Below are positions 24,901 through 34,600 of a stretch of 64,000 nucleotides of DNA, in pieces; the stretch's first letter is position 1, and each line of letters begins with the position of its first letter. A program made the position numbers and the translations under genes. Under the pieces are notes generated by a model that ran no database searches, was not told the origin of the DNA, and saw only the letters and a list, made by a program, of their open reading frames with translations. This stretch comes from Filimonas effusa (GTDB lineage: Bacteria > Bacteroidota > Bacteroidia > Chitinophagales > Chitinophagaceae): assembly GCF_004118675.1 (NCBI RefSeq), contig NZ_SDHZ01000001.1, positions 1,302,001 to 1,366,000 on the forward strand. Reading direction: 5' to 3'.

Positions 24901-27872
24901 CAGGCCATATCGAGATCGCCACTGCATAAAACTGTTTCATTAAACGGATAGAGGTATGCCTTATATAAGCCAGCAGTATCGTTTCCAGCTACAGTAACCG
25001 ACATGCAGGCAGTAGCCCACATACTGAATGGCACATTGCTCTGAACGCTTCCATTTATATTTAAAGTAATTGTATGTGCTACGCTCAGGCTATTCTGAAG
25101 CTGAGATCCAAACGAGGCTGCCAGCGGGTCTGCAGGTTTACTGCCGGTTGCATATTGCGGGAAAGCGCTGGTATTGCCAATGGGATTAAGATATCCCTTA
25201 CTCTTAGCGTCCTGGTAAGTATCTGTATTGGCGAAGTCGATATCCCATTCATGGCTGGCTTTATATTCCCCGAATTTTAGCAATTTGCAATATTCCGGAT
25301 GTAATGGCAGCAACGCTTCGGCCCAGCTTAACTGGAATTTATCTGCAAACTGTTCCCTGTTGAGGAAATTAGGTTTTACCAATTGCAGATTCCTGTTATC
25401 GATAACGTAGGCAGGCTGCCCTGATGCATCGAAATAATTGATAGCAGTTTGCTGGAAAGGCTCAGGTTTATCCGCGTCCTCGTCTGCATAAAAGATAGAA
25501 TACGCTGACTGTCTTTTTGCGAAGTCGGCGTATTGTCCTGACGGTGGCGTAAGATCGAGCAGCATAGCCTTTCGCAGATCATCCGCTTCTGTATGTTCGC
25601 CACAGAGCGCCTTGCAGGCTTCTTCCGCCTCTTTGTAGGCTGCCCAGGCCTGCTGACGGAATGAGGCCGAGTCGCTTGCCGCGATACCTGCACGCAGCAT
25701 ATATTGGGCCCGGAAATTCTCCCATTCGCCCAGGCTCTGCTTACAGGCGCTACAACTGGGATAACATTCCCTTCCCGACAATACGATAGTTCTTTGCTCG
25801 TTAATAATATCCTGCAGCGTAGTGCAGGTATTATTGGGAATAAATGATTTTTCCTGGTAGTAATCTTTCGCATACTTACTAATACTAAGCTGCTTGGTAA
25901 CCTCGTAGTTACCGGGCACCAGGTGCAGTGTAAAATTCAGATGGAAGCCAGGCGTATTACATGCATTCTGAATATCGCTGATAGAAAAATTATGCAACAC
26001 CTGTTCATAGGCCTTGCCACCGGGGAGTTTCTGGTTGTTGCAATCATCTGAAACCGTAATGGTAAGGTCATAAAGACAGCTATAACAGATCTGCGTTTGC
26101 TGACAGTTGCTTTTTAACAACGCTTCCGGGTCAAGATCGTAACGGAATACAAAATCGCCTTCCTGGTCAACGAACATACTTTTTTTATGTTCGATGGTTG
26201 TTCCCCTGAGCACGACACTGTTGGAGTCGGCCAGTTGTTCTGTTTTATGTCTTGCATATTTAGAATCCAGTTCTTTCATTCCTGCAGGCTTATCGCCCGC
26301 CAATGCTGTGGCAATGGTTCGCCCGTGCATGTCAACATAACTTACGCTAAACTGGCCGTTAGCGTCCTGCACGGCATTTTTGAAGTAATGCGACTGGTCG
26401 CCTACTTCGGTACCAAACAAGGCATCCAGTTCGTCCTGTGCAGGAGAAGCATAGAAATACCTGGTATCGTGGCCTTCGCCCGGCCTGTAATTGGCGCCTA
26501 CCCCACCCTGCCTGCTGATCCTGCCGGTTCCATCCTGGGTGTACTGTGTTTCGGCAAAAGGAAAACCCTCTGCATCGGGGATATAGGCGTTGTTGCCTGA
26601 CCTTTCAGGGTTTTGCGGTGAATAGTAACGTGCGGCACCAGTTTGTGTGCCCATTGCCGCTGCTCCTGTTCCGCAATATGCCGAGATATCGGGCAACGTA
26701 TCGTAGTTACCTTTTTCGTATTCGCCGCCAGCCAATGCCACATTAAACTGCCGGGTATAACTGACGATAGTATTCAAGGTGGGGGCCGGTAATACCTGGA
26801 TCACCGGCCTTCCCTGGTAGTCGTAAAAACTTTCAGCTACAACTGTGGTATTGGTAGAATTATCTTTTGTGACAGTTTGCCTGCTACGCAGGCTTCCGTC
26901 GTAATACTGCACTACCAGTTTACGCAATCCACCTTCGGCATAACTTATTGTCGACTGCCAGTTAAGTTCTCTTTCATGTCCCTGGAAAGCATATAAGCCA
27001 ACAGTGTTATTCCAACTGGCTTCGAGCCGGCCCGGACCATTGTATTGAACAGCCCTGACCCTTACAAACACGGTACCAGCGTCGTTATACATCAAGGGAA
27101 TAGCATAGTGGCTGCCGGCAAGACTAACCCGTGTAGCGTTATTCTTAAATACCGCATCGCTATTTACCGGGTTACCGAATACGTGGCTGGCAAGTGTGCT
27201 GCTGTCGACATAAGTCCATTCAAGATCGTATTCATGTGCGCCGAGAATGTCGTTCCAGGAAACGTATAACTCATCGGGATTGAGCTTTGCCGAGTCGGTC
27301 AGCACAAGACTGGTTACCGTAGTGGTACAATTAAATTTATAGCGGGGTTGTACCTGGATCTTATTTTCTATTATGATATAGCCATTATCGGGGGCCGGGG
27401 AAATAACCTGGTTAGCCGCATTAACGGCCTGAATGCCCAGGATCCTGACAGTAACGCGCTGGGCGTCGTGAAATACAAAAAGGTCCTGCATCCTGTGTGC
27501 AGCGGTATCATAGGTTACAGTAAAGTCATGCGTAATAGAATCCTGTACCTGTGAGGTGTTGGTATAAATGATACGGGCACTGACAGTAACCGTAAACCCG
27601 GGGGGCAGCAGCCGGTTATAGGATTCATTGATGCGTAAGGCTACAATATTTTTAACCGGGTAAGGCTGATCTATCTGAGCGCTGTATACCGGATCGAAAA
27701 AAAGGTCATTCTGAACGGTTACAGCGGCCTGTGTCACCAACTGCGATCCTGTCAGCGGTTGTACATATTCCACCACGGGTAAGCCAGGCTGGGCCTTTAC
27801 CCTGCCAATGCAAACGGAAAGCAACACCACTATAGCCGTACTAATTTTAAGAAGATCTGTCTTCAGGCACAT
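18957..27872 (-). CDS. Giant DUF6443-type RHS protein with C-terminal ADP-ribosyltransferase toxin
   Basis: 2971 residues. A signal peptide (first ~27 residues, ending GRVKA) is followed by a DUF6443-like N-terminal region and a propeller-like section of repeated LLWAHSY/WLWTKAA motifs at about residues 1430 to 1650. YD/RHS repeats follow (YNSLGQVTGQISPDGG, YDANGNISSY), then the RHS-associated core (MYDPRVVRWFSTD, NKIDPDGND) at about 2640 to 2700. A ~280-residue variable tip ends the protein. The last 110 residues fit the R-S-E class of ADP-ribosyltransferases: R2868 in LYRFDTR, S2906-T-S2908 in YVSTS, and E2950-L-E2952. This suggests NAD-dependent modification of a target-cell component. The stop overlaps the immunity-type gene. 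About 680 bp around residues 2352 to 2579 recur in the orphan cassette. Confidence 0.85.
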   Translation of the reverse strand: MCLKTDLLKISTAIVVLLSVCIGRVKAQPGLPVVEYVQPLTGSQLVTQAAVTVQNDLFFDPVYSAQIDQPYPVKNIVALRINESYNRLLPPGFTVTVSARIIYTNTSQVQDSITHDFTVTYDTAAHRMQDLFVFHDAQRVTVRILGIQAVNAANQVISPAPDNGYIIIENKIQVQPRYKFNCTTTVTSLVLTDSAKLNPDELYVSWNDILGAHEYDLEWTYVDSSTLASHVFGNPVNSDAVFKNNATRVSLAGSHYAIPLMYNDAGTVFVRVRAVQYNGPGRLEASWNNTVGLYAFQGHERELNWQSTISYAEGGLRKLVVQYYDGSLRSRQTVTKDNSTNTTVVAESFYDYQGRPVIQVLPAPTLNTIVSYTRQFNVALAGGEYEKGNYDTLPDISAYCGTGAAAMGTQTGAARYYSPQNPERSGNNAYIPDAEGFPFAETQYTQDGTGRISRQGGVGANYRPGEGHDTRYFYASPAQDELDALFGTEVGDQSHYFKNAVQDANGQFSVSYVDMHGRTIATALAGDKPAGMKELDSKYARHKTEQLADSNSVVLRGTTIEHKKSMFVDQEGDFVFRYDLDPEALLKSNCQQTQICYSCLYDLTITVSDDCNNQKLPGGKAYEQVLHNFSISDIQNACNTPGFHLNFTLHLVPGNYEVTKQLSISKYAKDYYQEKSFIPNNTCTTLQDIINEQRTIVLSGRECYPSCSACKQSLGEWENFRAQYMLRAGIAASDSASFRQQAWAAYKEAEEACKALCGEHTEADDLRKAMLLDLTPPSGQYADFAKRQSAYSIFYADEDADKPEPFQQTAINYFDASGQPAYVIDNRNLQLVKPNFLNREQFADKFQLSWAEALLPLHPEYCKLLKFGEYKASHEWDIDFANTDTYQDAKSKGYLNPIGNTSAFPQYATGSKPADPLAASFGSQLQNSLSVAHTITLNINGSVQSNVPFSMWATACMSVTVAGNDTAGLYKAYLYPFNETVLCSGDLDMAWRVFRNSYLQMKKQLLVTVVNAACPSGAANPTAQQLYAAGFTPNFVSAAEVASQNGLGNLLNSSSGNSAQSLVNQQLQSAYDENCRAYAKMWLKQMAPCIENGIYDQSEVENIILPRLIEVCKQGSDASHPMGASSVSPASTYEFRSFEEVLKNYNATHDIAVTFDCNPEMITSPQRYDLQPAYVNTPVYSKPSDCECSRISGYYNEFTQNHKDGESFSDYLKRTKMVSINEASLTVLRNLCNSTNTTCQYLSTPVSLPVIFQCHTAQPCVPCSTVNSLYGRFQIEYPDIVPAELETTVDQQLQNRLFANFMNNRLGLSKQAFEYLSFIGQCSCENGGKVDQIAENFKFNDIKKTRDGGTLLAGAMYNDGGYHFNTAAIAKKDAAGNLLWAHSYMIEPYSKAEQSFIQINKIKELSTGHLIAIGNAVADFNGTGGIDWWDGSRAFVMKLDKNGNWLWTKAAFTDVYFSDIIETPDGGVAFAGNTNTADASDMDWLVGKFDPNGDLVWCKQYNNDGNDEALGLVVQNNELVVTGYAESDKIVDPEKGEYPDYTMSNALIVRLSLDDGSFQDGYSYDIDGIGNRFGEIYPSGEGFKVKLYNTDAYILGLETDMTGFAQFNSDLSVVDMKALSSEFRADYMTSKMWPDKDGGLLYSIKTNTGIAPVYNYDYDLDYWYADAPEENCYVFRINPKGDVEWGRHFEKDVRYNSFTPGSNNYLAIGKQGYNPLLAEIPLNGELNCSDEATDGMAYSVQYYRYGALFNQVSDYSDFLGAEGDAWGIALTTETICHTGQCMDQLDPENAPMLCDGNEFDFSPVTEEVNNCSDTSFLIHSKATEIFKVYQDSLKNDFERLYHEKCLGAYRIESFTVERTLSEYHYTLYYYDQAGNLTKTIPPAGVNPNRDASWLAQVKAARAANNNTQLVPAHSMATVYTYNSLGQVTGQISPDGGQSAFWYDRLGRLAVSQNARQKNASQYSYTLYDQLGRITEVGQLTSADPMTSIKSRDAGTLQDWLTAASSSRTQITQTVYDIRYEGLAGAVLDAANLRNRVSYTALFNDAAAAGATNGFATATLYSYDIHGNVDTLVQYYNEGIMKTSNGSNTWKKMVYRYDLISGKVNHVAYQPGQRDAFYHRYLYDAENRLVTLETSRDSVYWENEAWYSYYKHGPLARTVLGHNQVQGLDYAYTLQGWLKAVNSGQLLSGGANGTGTGCASTTAVDDLVLNYRPAAGPAVYTARQSINFDNGFTSNDTDEFETNLDSGLPLCNAPSSSLLPDGTPGNPVAKDAFSYVLHYNAADFKPINAGAPDALVPGLLGADYRPLYNGNIAGMGVTIGKLGQSYWYNYRYDQLNRLVSMDAWKSSSDLWTSLEKQLDYKESISYDANGNISSYLRNGSTSAGKPQEMDRLAYYYNPGNNQLNYIHDTVPENNYTEDIDAQSMNNYTYDAIGNMTRDIKSGITDIQWNVYGKISHIVKSDNTTIDYAYDASGNRIRKTVGSHTTCYVRDAQGNVMSVYEAGNTALNNGNLTQTELHMYGSSRLGIIKATLDAVNGTATSAPPVSMPLLSTGNSYIFTRGYKFFELSNHLGNVLATVSDRKIPVSSNGTSIDYYNADIVSAQDYYPGGMQMLGRIYSNGVGYKYGFAGKEKDNEIKGEGNSYNFDARMYDPRVVRWFSTDAKEKPHLSPYNFVQNNFPNKIDPDGNDDIHFHFLTKITGFTLGAGTPACSTFYRTTTTAAVQIVKTNGPDRFFHHKHFVFANGMHSEKIKEFHPFVESSRSGLTTTPIPFSMGLLTRNDKDVHTLGKYYDAFPEYKKLLDQRLANPTSDFYSSGNWYNYNKVFKPAKSNYDLWGGVAKGAEITAAVVGFAEMGLSLVSAEANTARFLYRFDTRSLEEIKAAGGFKAWGDDLDIAAHATGSYESAYVSTSLEESAVMKMFQGKSGFIYKIKWQEAGVNVNEALGSRTPYGHELEIAVPGRIDAADIINVKPNK
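20135..20818. repeat. Copy B of RHS recombination-homology segment
   Basis: The counterpart of 15324-16007 inside the full-length RHS gene, immediately upstream (in coding sense) of the RHS core and the variable toxin tip. Past 20818 the full-length gene continues into further YD repeats that the orphan lacks. Crossover anywhere in this segment would exchange toxin tip and immunity gene together and delete or circularise about 4.8 kb containing vapE. Confidence 0.9.
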
Positions 27873-27882
27873 AAGGGTTGAT

Positions 27883-28632
27883 TTAAAGGTTAGGAGTTGC
27901 TACGAATATTTTATAATTGCGATAAGCTTCAGTTACGTTGAACTCGTTACCGGTTCTGATAAAAAACTGCTTATCATCGAAATAACCGGCAGGCAACAAC
28001 GGCTTTTTATAATCCGAAAGCCTGGTTTCCACTATACTGTATTCCGTGAAGCCCTCTTTTGCAAGACTATTACCCTGTAATTCTGGCAGCATATAACTGC
28101 TTTTGACCCAGAGTTTTGACTGTAACAAGTATCCTGAAGCCGTGTCGACCAGGAAAACTATCCTTTTATAAGGAGAAGGTTCTGAGAATTCCAATGTAGC
28201 CTGTTGCACTGTGGCGGTATCGCGGATACTATAACTCACCCCCTTCATGGTTTGCAAGAGACTGTCTGCTGAAGCAAGCGGATTCTGGCCGGCAATAGCT
28301 GCCGGTTTTGCCAGGTACATCAGTTTATCGGACTCAAACAGGGTAACACTGTATTGTTCATTAACGATAGTTTCTACCGCAGGCATCCTCACCCTGTAGC
28401 TGCTGCCCCAGAGCGTTAGTTCGCCCTTCAAAGAATCAATATAAGCAGACGGGCTGTTTTCACTGGCGTAGTAGTAACCCACTGTCATTTGAAAAGGCGC
28501 CGGCTGGCGATAGGTTTGCTTTACCCTTTCCAGGAGCTTTATAACCTGGCTACGCGCAGATGTATCCTGCGCTGCTACTGATACAAAGCAAAGACTGCAT
28601 ATCACCAATATGATCATTTCTCTATTTCTCAT
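27883..28632 (-). CDS. Small exported protein of the RHS operon, LolA-like character
   Basis: 249 residues with a signal peptide (hydrophobic stretch ending SVAAQ). The rest is beta-rich, and its motifs (LKGELTLWGSSYRVRMP, SVTLFESDKLMYL) recall the LolA/LppX fold of lipoprotein-binding periplasmic proteins, though similarity is weak. It sits 10 bp before the giant RHS gene and 8 bp after the PA14/RHS-like gene, so it is cotranscribed. It may act as a periplasmic chaperone or carrier for one of the two giant proteins. This is inference from context. Confidence 0.5.
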   Translation of the reverse strand: MRNREMIILVICSLCFVSVAAQDTSARSQVIKLLERVKQTYRQPAPFQMTVGYYYASENSPSAYIDSLKGELTLWGSSYRVRMPAVETIVNEQYSVTLFESDKLMYLAKPAAIAGQNPLASADSLLQTMKGVSYSIRDTATVQQATLEFSEPSPYKRIVFLVDTASGYLLQSKLWVKSSYMLPELQGNSLAKEGFTEYSIVETRLSDYKKPLLPAGYFDDKQFFIRTGNEFNVTEAYRNYKIFVATPNL

Positions 28633-28640
28633 AAATCATT

Positions 28641-31600
28641 TTATTCTTCGATACGTAATGCGCTTCTTGTTTCCTGGATGGTTTTCACACCACGTTCTGT
28701 TTCTTTTTTAACACGGATGAGTGTACCGTCATCGTCATATTCATAGAAAGCAGCGTAGTTGTTTTCATCGAGTTCCGCCATGAGACGAAGATTTACCGGG
28801 TGGTAAATAAAGGACTTCATGTTGGCATGATAGGGATGAATCCTGATATCATCGACATACAAGGGTGTGCTGCCTGTTGACATGAAACTGAACACTGCAG
28901 AAGTTGCATCAGCGGGAACAGCGATCACTACTTCGTATCGTTGCCAGCCTTCAATAATATTACCTGCAGGCCTGGCTACCGTTGTAACATCACCGCCAGG
29001 ACGTTTCACCGTTACCTGCAACTGGTTATTGACGTAGGTAGAACATTTGCAGTCCTGCTCTTCCCTTACCCAGGCCGAGATAAGCACCTGGGAAGCATTA
29101 AGCGGTGAGAATACAGGCAATACAGCCTGCTGGTTGGTTTTAATGCCGTCGAGCACGGCACCGCCGGTACAGGATGCCGTTTTTGTATTAAAGTTGAGCA
29201 CGAAACTGTTGTCATCGGCCGGCTTCACTGTAGCAGCGATGGCAACGTTAGTTCCTGCATTTATTTTAAGGCTGTACTTACCCGTATGGCTATACGTGTC
29301 GCTGAGCTGCGATTTAAAATCCGAGAAATCAAAATGCCGTCCCACTACACAATTACTGTTACAGGCTGCATTGGAATAGAAATAATCCTCGAAGCCTTCG
29401 AAAGCAGACTCACGGTAACGCCCGTTCTGAATAACGGCTACCGGTAAGGAGTGATTGTAGCCATAGATTCCGGAGTTGAAACGACCGAGCGGATCTTTTG
29501 TTTCCAGCTCCAGGCCGCGCCTGCCATACAGGGAGGTTTCAGCATTCCATACCCATCGCGACAGGTCGTAACGCGGAACAATTTTATTATCATTAAAAAT
29601 CCAGAAAGGTATAAATGAGGGAATAGTGCCGTCTTTTCTTATATGGTTACCGGTTGCGGACAGTACACCCGTACGATCGCCGTAATACGTGTAAGCTTTG
29701 CTGGTACGCATATTACCAGTAATACCGTAGAGATAGGGATTGGTGGCAGAATCGGTAATTGGATCGTAACACTGACCGGCGACGAGGGTGTCTCTGTATC
29801 CTTCACAATTGATTACCTCAAGTGTAAGGTTGGGAATCCGGTAGTCCTGTACCGGCGGGCAAACTCCCGTTCCCTGTTGCGTGAGGTTGGTAAGTGTCCA
29901 GTTACTATATTGTTCATCGAATCCGGTTAATGTATCTCTCCAAAATACTTGCCCGGCAGCAGTAGACAAATTCGGGTGCGAACAAAACATAATAGCAGTA
30001 TCCTTTGGAGTAAAATAGGTCAGATTTAAACCAGTGCCCGGTGTATTGTTGCAACTGGGGAATGATCGCACGACCAAAATGACGTGAGGAGAATAAGGCA
30101 GCGTATTAGTTATAGTTAACAGGTAGTTGTTACATTCCGGCTCATAGTGCTCCAGAGTATATTGTACGTTTCCGGCGCTATTGCAGGCAGTTGATGTAAG
30201 ATGATTAAGATATTCCTCAAAGAAATATTCAGCAACCTTTAACCCAACAGAACAACTACCAATATTGGCTTTATATACAAATGTGCCATATCGTCCTATA
30301 CGAACCATATTTCCTGACCAGAAAAGCGATGAATCTTCATAGAATTTCCCATCCAGATTACTCCTTAAGATCATGCAGCTATTAGGATCAACGGGATAAC
30401 CAGCTGCTATAGCTTCGTTCACCAATGTGCGAACGGTTACATTATCGGCCTCTTTAACCAGCAGGCGCTGCGATGCAATCAAATAATCAAAGAAAGGTTT
30501 AAGACAGCCGCATGTATTTTCATTCATTACGGGCGCTTTTACCCATTCGTGTTTTTTAGCCGCCGGAACGCGCCACAGGCCTTTGTATTCTACAGCGGCT
30601 GCATTTATAATGTTCCTGGTGCTATCGATACGTAAGGTGTAAACATTCCCATTTTTTTCAACAGGGTTCACTAACATAGAAACAGAACCAACACTGCCGT
30701 CTATATTTTTTCTTCCCGACCTGATTACCTTAAGCGCCAGGTTATGCCCTGTAACAGTACGCCCATCGGCATCTACAAGATAGAGGCTGTGCGCGCCACC
30801 ATATAAACTGGAATCTACGACCCAGGCTTTCAGCTGACCGGGGAAGGTAGCTACTTCAGGAGAACAATCGGCGCCGCCTGTTTTTTGCCGGGTGTACACC
30901 ATCAGCTCGTCACCTCCAGCCAGGTAATTCATTTCTTCTCCCGGATTCAGTCCCGCAGTGATCTTTCCATTGGTAATGGTCAGGTTCTCCAGCGTTACAC
31001 CAATATTGGCATAAGCCAATCCCAATGCATCGTAAGCCCACCGGGAAGGATAGGAAAACTGGTATACAGGATCCTGGAACTCATTCTGTGTACTGGAAAG
31101 CACCACCTCTCCCGTTTCGCTATCATAAACAAGATTCCTGGCGGTAACCTTGCTTCCCTTATCTATTTGTACAATGCTATCGATGAGGCCATACCGCTGA
31201 ATAACCTTCACGGAGGCAAGACTACGGAAAAGGGTTTCTTCACGTTGCGGAATGGAAGGCAATGAGGGAAGCGGGATAACGGGCGGCGCTCCTGGTCCGG
31301 GCACCAGGTCTACATTCAAGTTCACGTTGTTGCCATATACCAGCGTTTGCTGCTGGCGGGAATCCATCATGAGTTCGATATCTTTTCCTATAACAGCTTC
31401 CGGATCGATGGTACCGTCGGAATTAACTGCCATTACGGTATTGTTAAGCTGCTTATGTGTATTAGCGGGATTTTCTGTCTTGTAAAAATTGCCGGTGTAG
31501 GTCACATAATGTTCCATGTCGTTCTCGGCATAGGTTGCGGTAGACTTCAATTTACCGTGCATATCGTTCAGCTCTACTTTAAAGCCCTGCGCCACTGTGA

Positions 31601-34600
31601 GATAGTGTTTGGCATCAATCTTAAGTAAAGCAGGCAGCGTGGGTTTATACCTTTTTTTGGAGTTATCATCAATCACCGACCACTCTACCTTTGTTGGATA
31701 ATCGTAAGCAGTATAAAAGCAACTTTCCTGTACGCCGTTCGCAGAGCGTTTTTTATCGGTATGAATAGAGCGCACACGCACCCTGCTATATCCTACCGAC
31801 GGTGAAGGGAAGAAACTTTCACCCAGCGGCTCCTCGGTATAACCTATTGTTACCGGTGCGAGCACAGACACCCGTTGTGTATATTCGACAGGCAGGTGGA
31901 AAGGATTTTCTTCACTGCCTACACCCGGTTCGTAGGCGGCCACGCCGCTGCTAATCTCTATTTTCTGTCCATCTACCTCTTTAACATCAGTATAGTTATA
32001 TTCCTGTCCGTAGGTAGCTTCTTTTTGCCGGGTCATTTTATACCAGCTATCGTAAACGGTAATCCTTTTTACCCTGGCGCCTCCACCCAGCCGTTTATAG
32101 GTTGGACATGCGAGCCTGACAAGCGACCTGTTCAGGTCTATATTTCTTGCCCATCCTCTGACACGTGCCAGGTTATCGAAGGAAGCCATCAACTCCATTA
32201 CATTGGCATACATGCTATAGATAACTCTTACGGCCTCCGCCAAACCAAGATCATCTCCCACCTCAGAGCCTGTAAACGCTTTAGATGGCAGGTTCAAGCG
32301 CAGGAACTGGATAGCAGCTTTGGCAAGCGGGCTATATTCACCTCCGGGAGTTCCGTCTTTATTTATTCCTTTTAGTTTCAGGCGGATCCTATTGCCCGAA
32401 AAGGAATAGCCGGCGGCATGGTCAATATCGGCATAACAGGGTACATATTCATAACCAGAGCCCCATTTATCGCCTGGCATTGACACATATAAGCGGAAAT
32501 ACAGCTTATCAATGCCATCGAGATACCTGCTACGGATCTCAGCTTCGGATGTTACGGCCTGGGATACGTCGATGTATACGTATAGATTGTCACTTGGGGC
32601 TGCTGCAAAGCTGGCAGTATACAAACCGGCGGCGCTTTCATTCCAGTTAGCATTCCTGCTGAGGCCTGCCAGTTTAAATAGCTGCATGGCCCGCTTGTTT
32701 TGAACATAAGCATAGTCGTCGCTTTCGTAATCCACCTTGATAATACCACCTGAGGGCAGTTTTATCTGCGTCAACGCCCAGGCTCCTACATTGGAAGCGG
32801 CCATGGCACTGTCCTGCACCACATACGGATAATCGGAATTGGGGATAAGCGCTCCTGTAGTGGGGTTGCCTGCCGGAGACTTATAGTTGCCCCAGCGATC
32901 GTAAGACCTGATATTATAAGCGGGATTATTGCTGTGATAGGTAAATACATAAGCATTTTTTCTACCTTTTTCGTTGCCGTTGTAAGAGAACCAGATCTTT
33001 TTCAGCGTAAGCTTACCGGAATCGTTCAAGGGCTTGTTAAAGCCGGGGCACAATTCATAGGAGTACTCGAAATAAACCGTTTTTACGGGAGTGGCAGCGG
33101 TATCCTTTGCCAGGAACTCCGCCTTGTTATATAAAACAATCTTGCGTAATCTTTTAATTTTAGCGGATGCGGTTTTAACGGCCGCTTCATTCATTTCCAT
33201 GGCATCGAGCCTCGGAGTGTTGTCGAGAAAGAATGCCGCCACCATGTTCTTAGATTCAATGCTGTTCAGGTACCAGTGCTCGCGGGAGCCATAGATATAA
33301 TTGCCTTTATCGTCCCTGTTATCGGTACGCAGCCCTTCATTATAAGTAACCTTGCCTGCTTCAAATGGCACCCGCCATTGCAAAGCATTTTTAATACCGG
33401 CAGTTTTGGTATAGTTGAATTTGATAGCGTCGCCCTGGTCATCTTCGCTAATACCATCACCGGTAAGGTCGGCATAATCCGGAGAAAGAATTCCTGTAAG
33501 TAAAAACGAATGGGCATAAGATGGCACTTCCTCCGAGCTGAAATAATGTTCATTTCCTTTTTGATTATTAACCGTGTTATCTACGCCGGGCGTAAAATTT
33601 GCGGTTCCGTTAACAGCATCTCCGTCGGACTGGTTAAGGGAAAATGTGGCTTCTTTTTGCTGAATATTATATACAGGAATACCATACACATATCTGCGGC
33701 CATCGGGGTTAAGGACATCTATTTCAGAGATATGTGTTTTTTTACGGAAGCTGTTAATACGTTTTTCTTTGCTTAGCACTTCTCTCCCCTGCGCGTCTTT
33801 TACGGAAAAAGTATCATTCAATGGCTTGTTGAAAACGGCATCCAACGGGATGGTTAGCCAGTTTTGTCCAGGCACCTGCCATTGCAGGTTTACGATTGCA
33901 TATTTGCCGGCATCGAAGAAATCAAGCCGGATATGATTAACTTCTCCTTCCACAAGATTGAGTGGTGTTCCTTCTTTGAACTGATCAGCGCCATGCGTAT
34001 TCCAATCATCGATCACCAACACGTCGTTCACCCAAAGGCGAACGCCGTCATCTGATTTTGTTCTGAAGCGATAAGTACCGGTAACAGGGGCCTTTAACCT
34101 TCCTGTCCAGCGTGCAGAAAAATCGGATGGTATACTGGCGTCAGGCGATGCGCCTTTTCCCCAGTTCTTATCTATCGTTTCGCCATTAACAGTAAAAGGC
34201 GGATTACCAGCCAGATTCTTATTGGCGAAATATTCCCCGATAAAACCAGTTCCTTTACCCTGGTCGGCGGGATCGCCTACAACAGCACAGGTTCCCGAAA
34301 GGCTAAAGCTGTTAACCGGCTTGCTTTCTATGTATCTGGCAAGTCCCACCTTGTCGGCCTCCTCTGCAGTGAGGTAGGATATTACCTGGCTGCGCTTATC
34401 CCGTTTTGCCTTTACGGCGTTGTTTGCATTCAGGTCAACGCTACCTGTAAGGTGCTGGTTCGTGTATTTATTCAGCTTCCCGGTAGTGCTGATGAAGGAG
34501 CCGCTCTGGTAAAGCTCGGGCACCACCACCTCATCACCGCCTATTGCTTCATAAAACGCTTTGGTGTTTATAGATTTTTCACCGGGGTTCCTGAAATAGG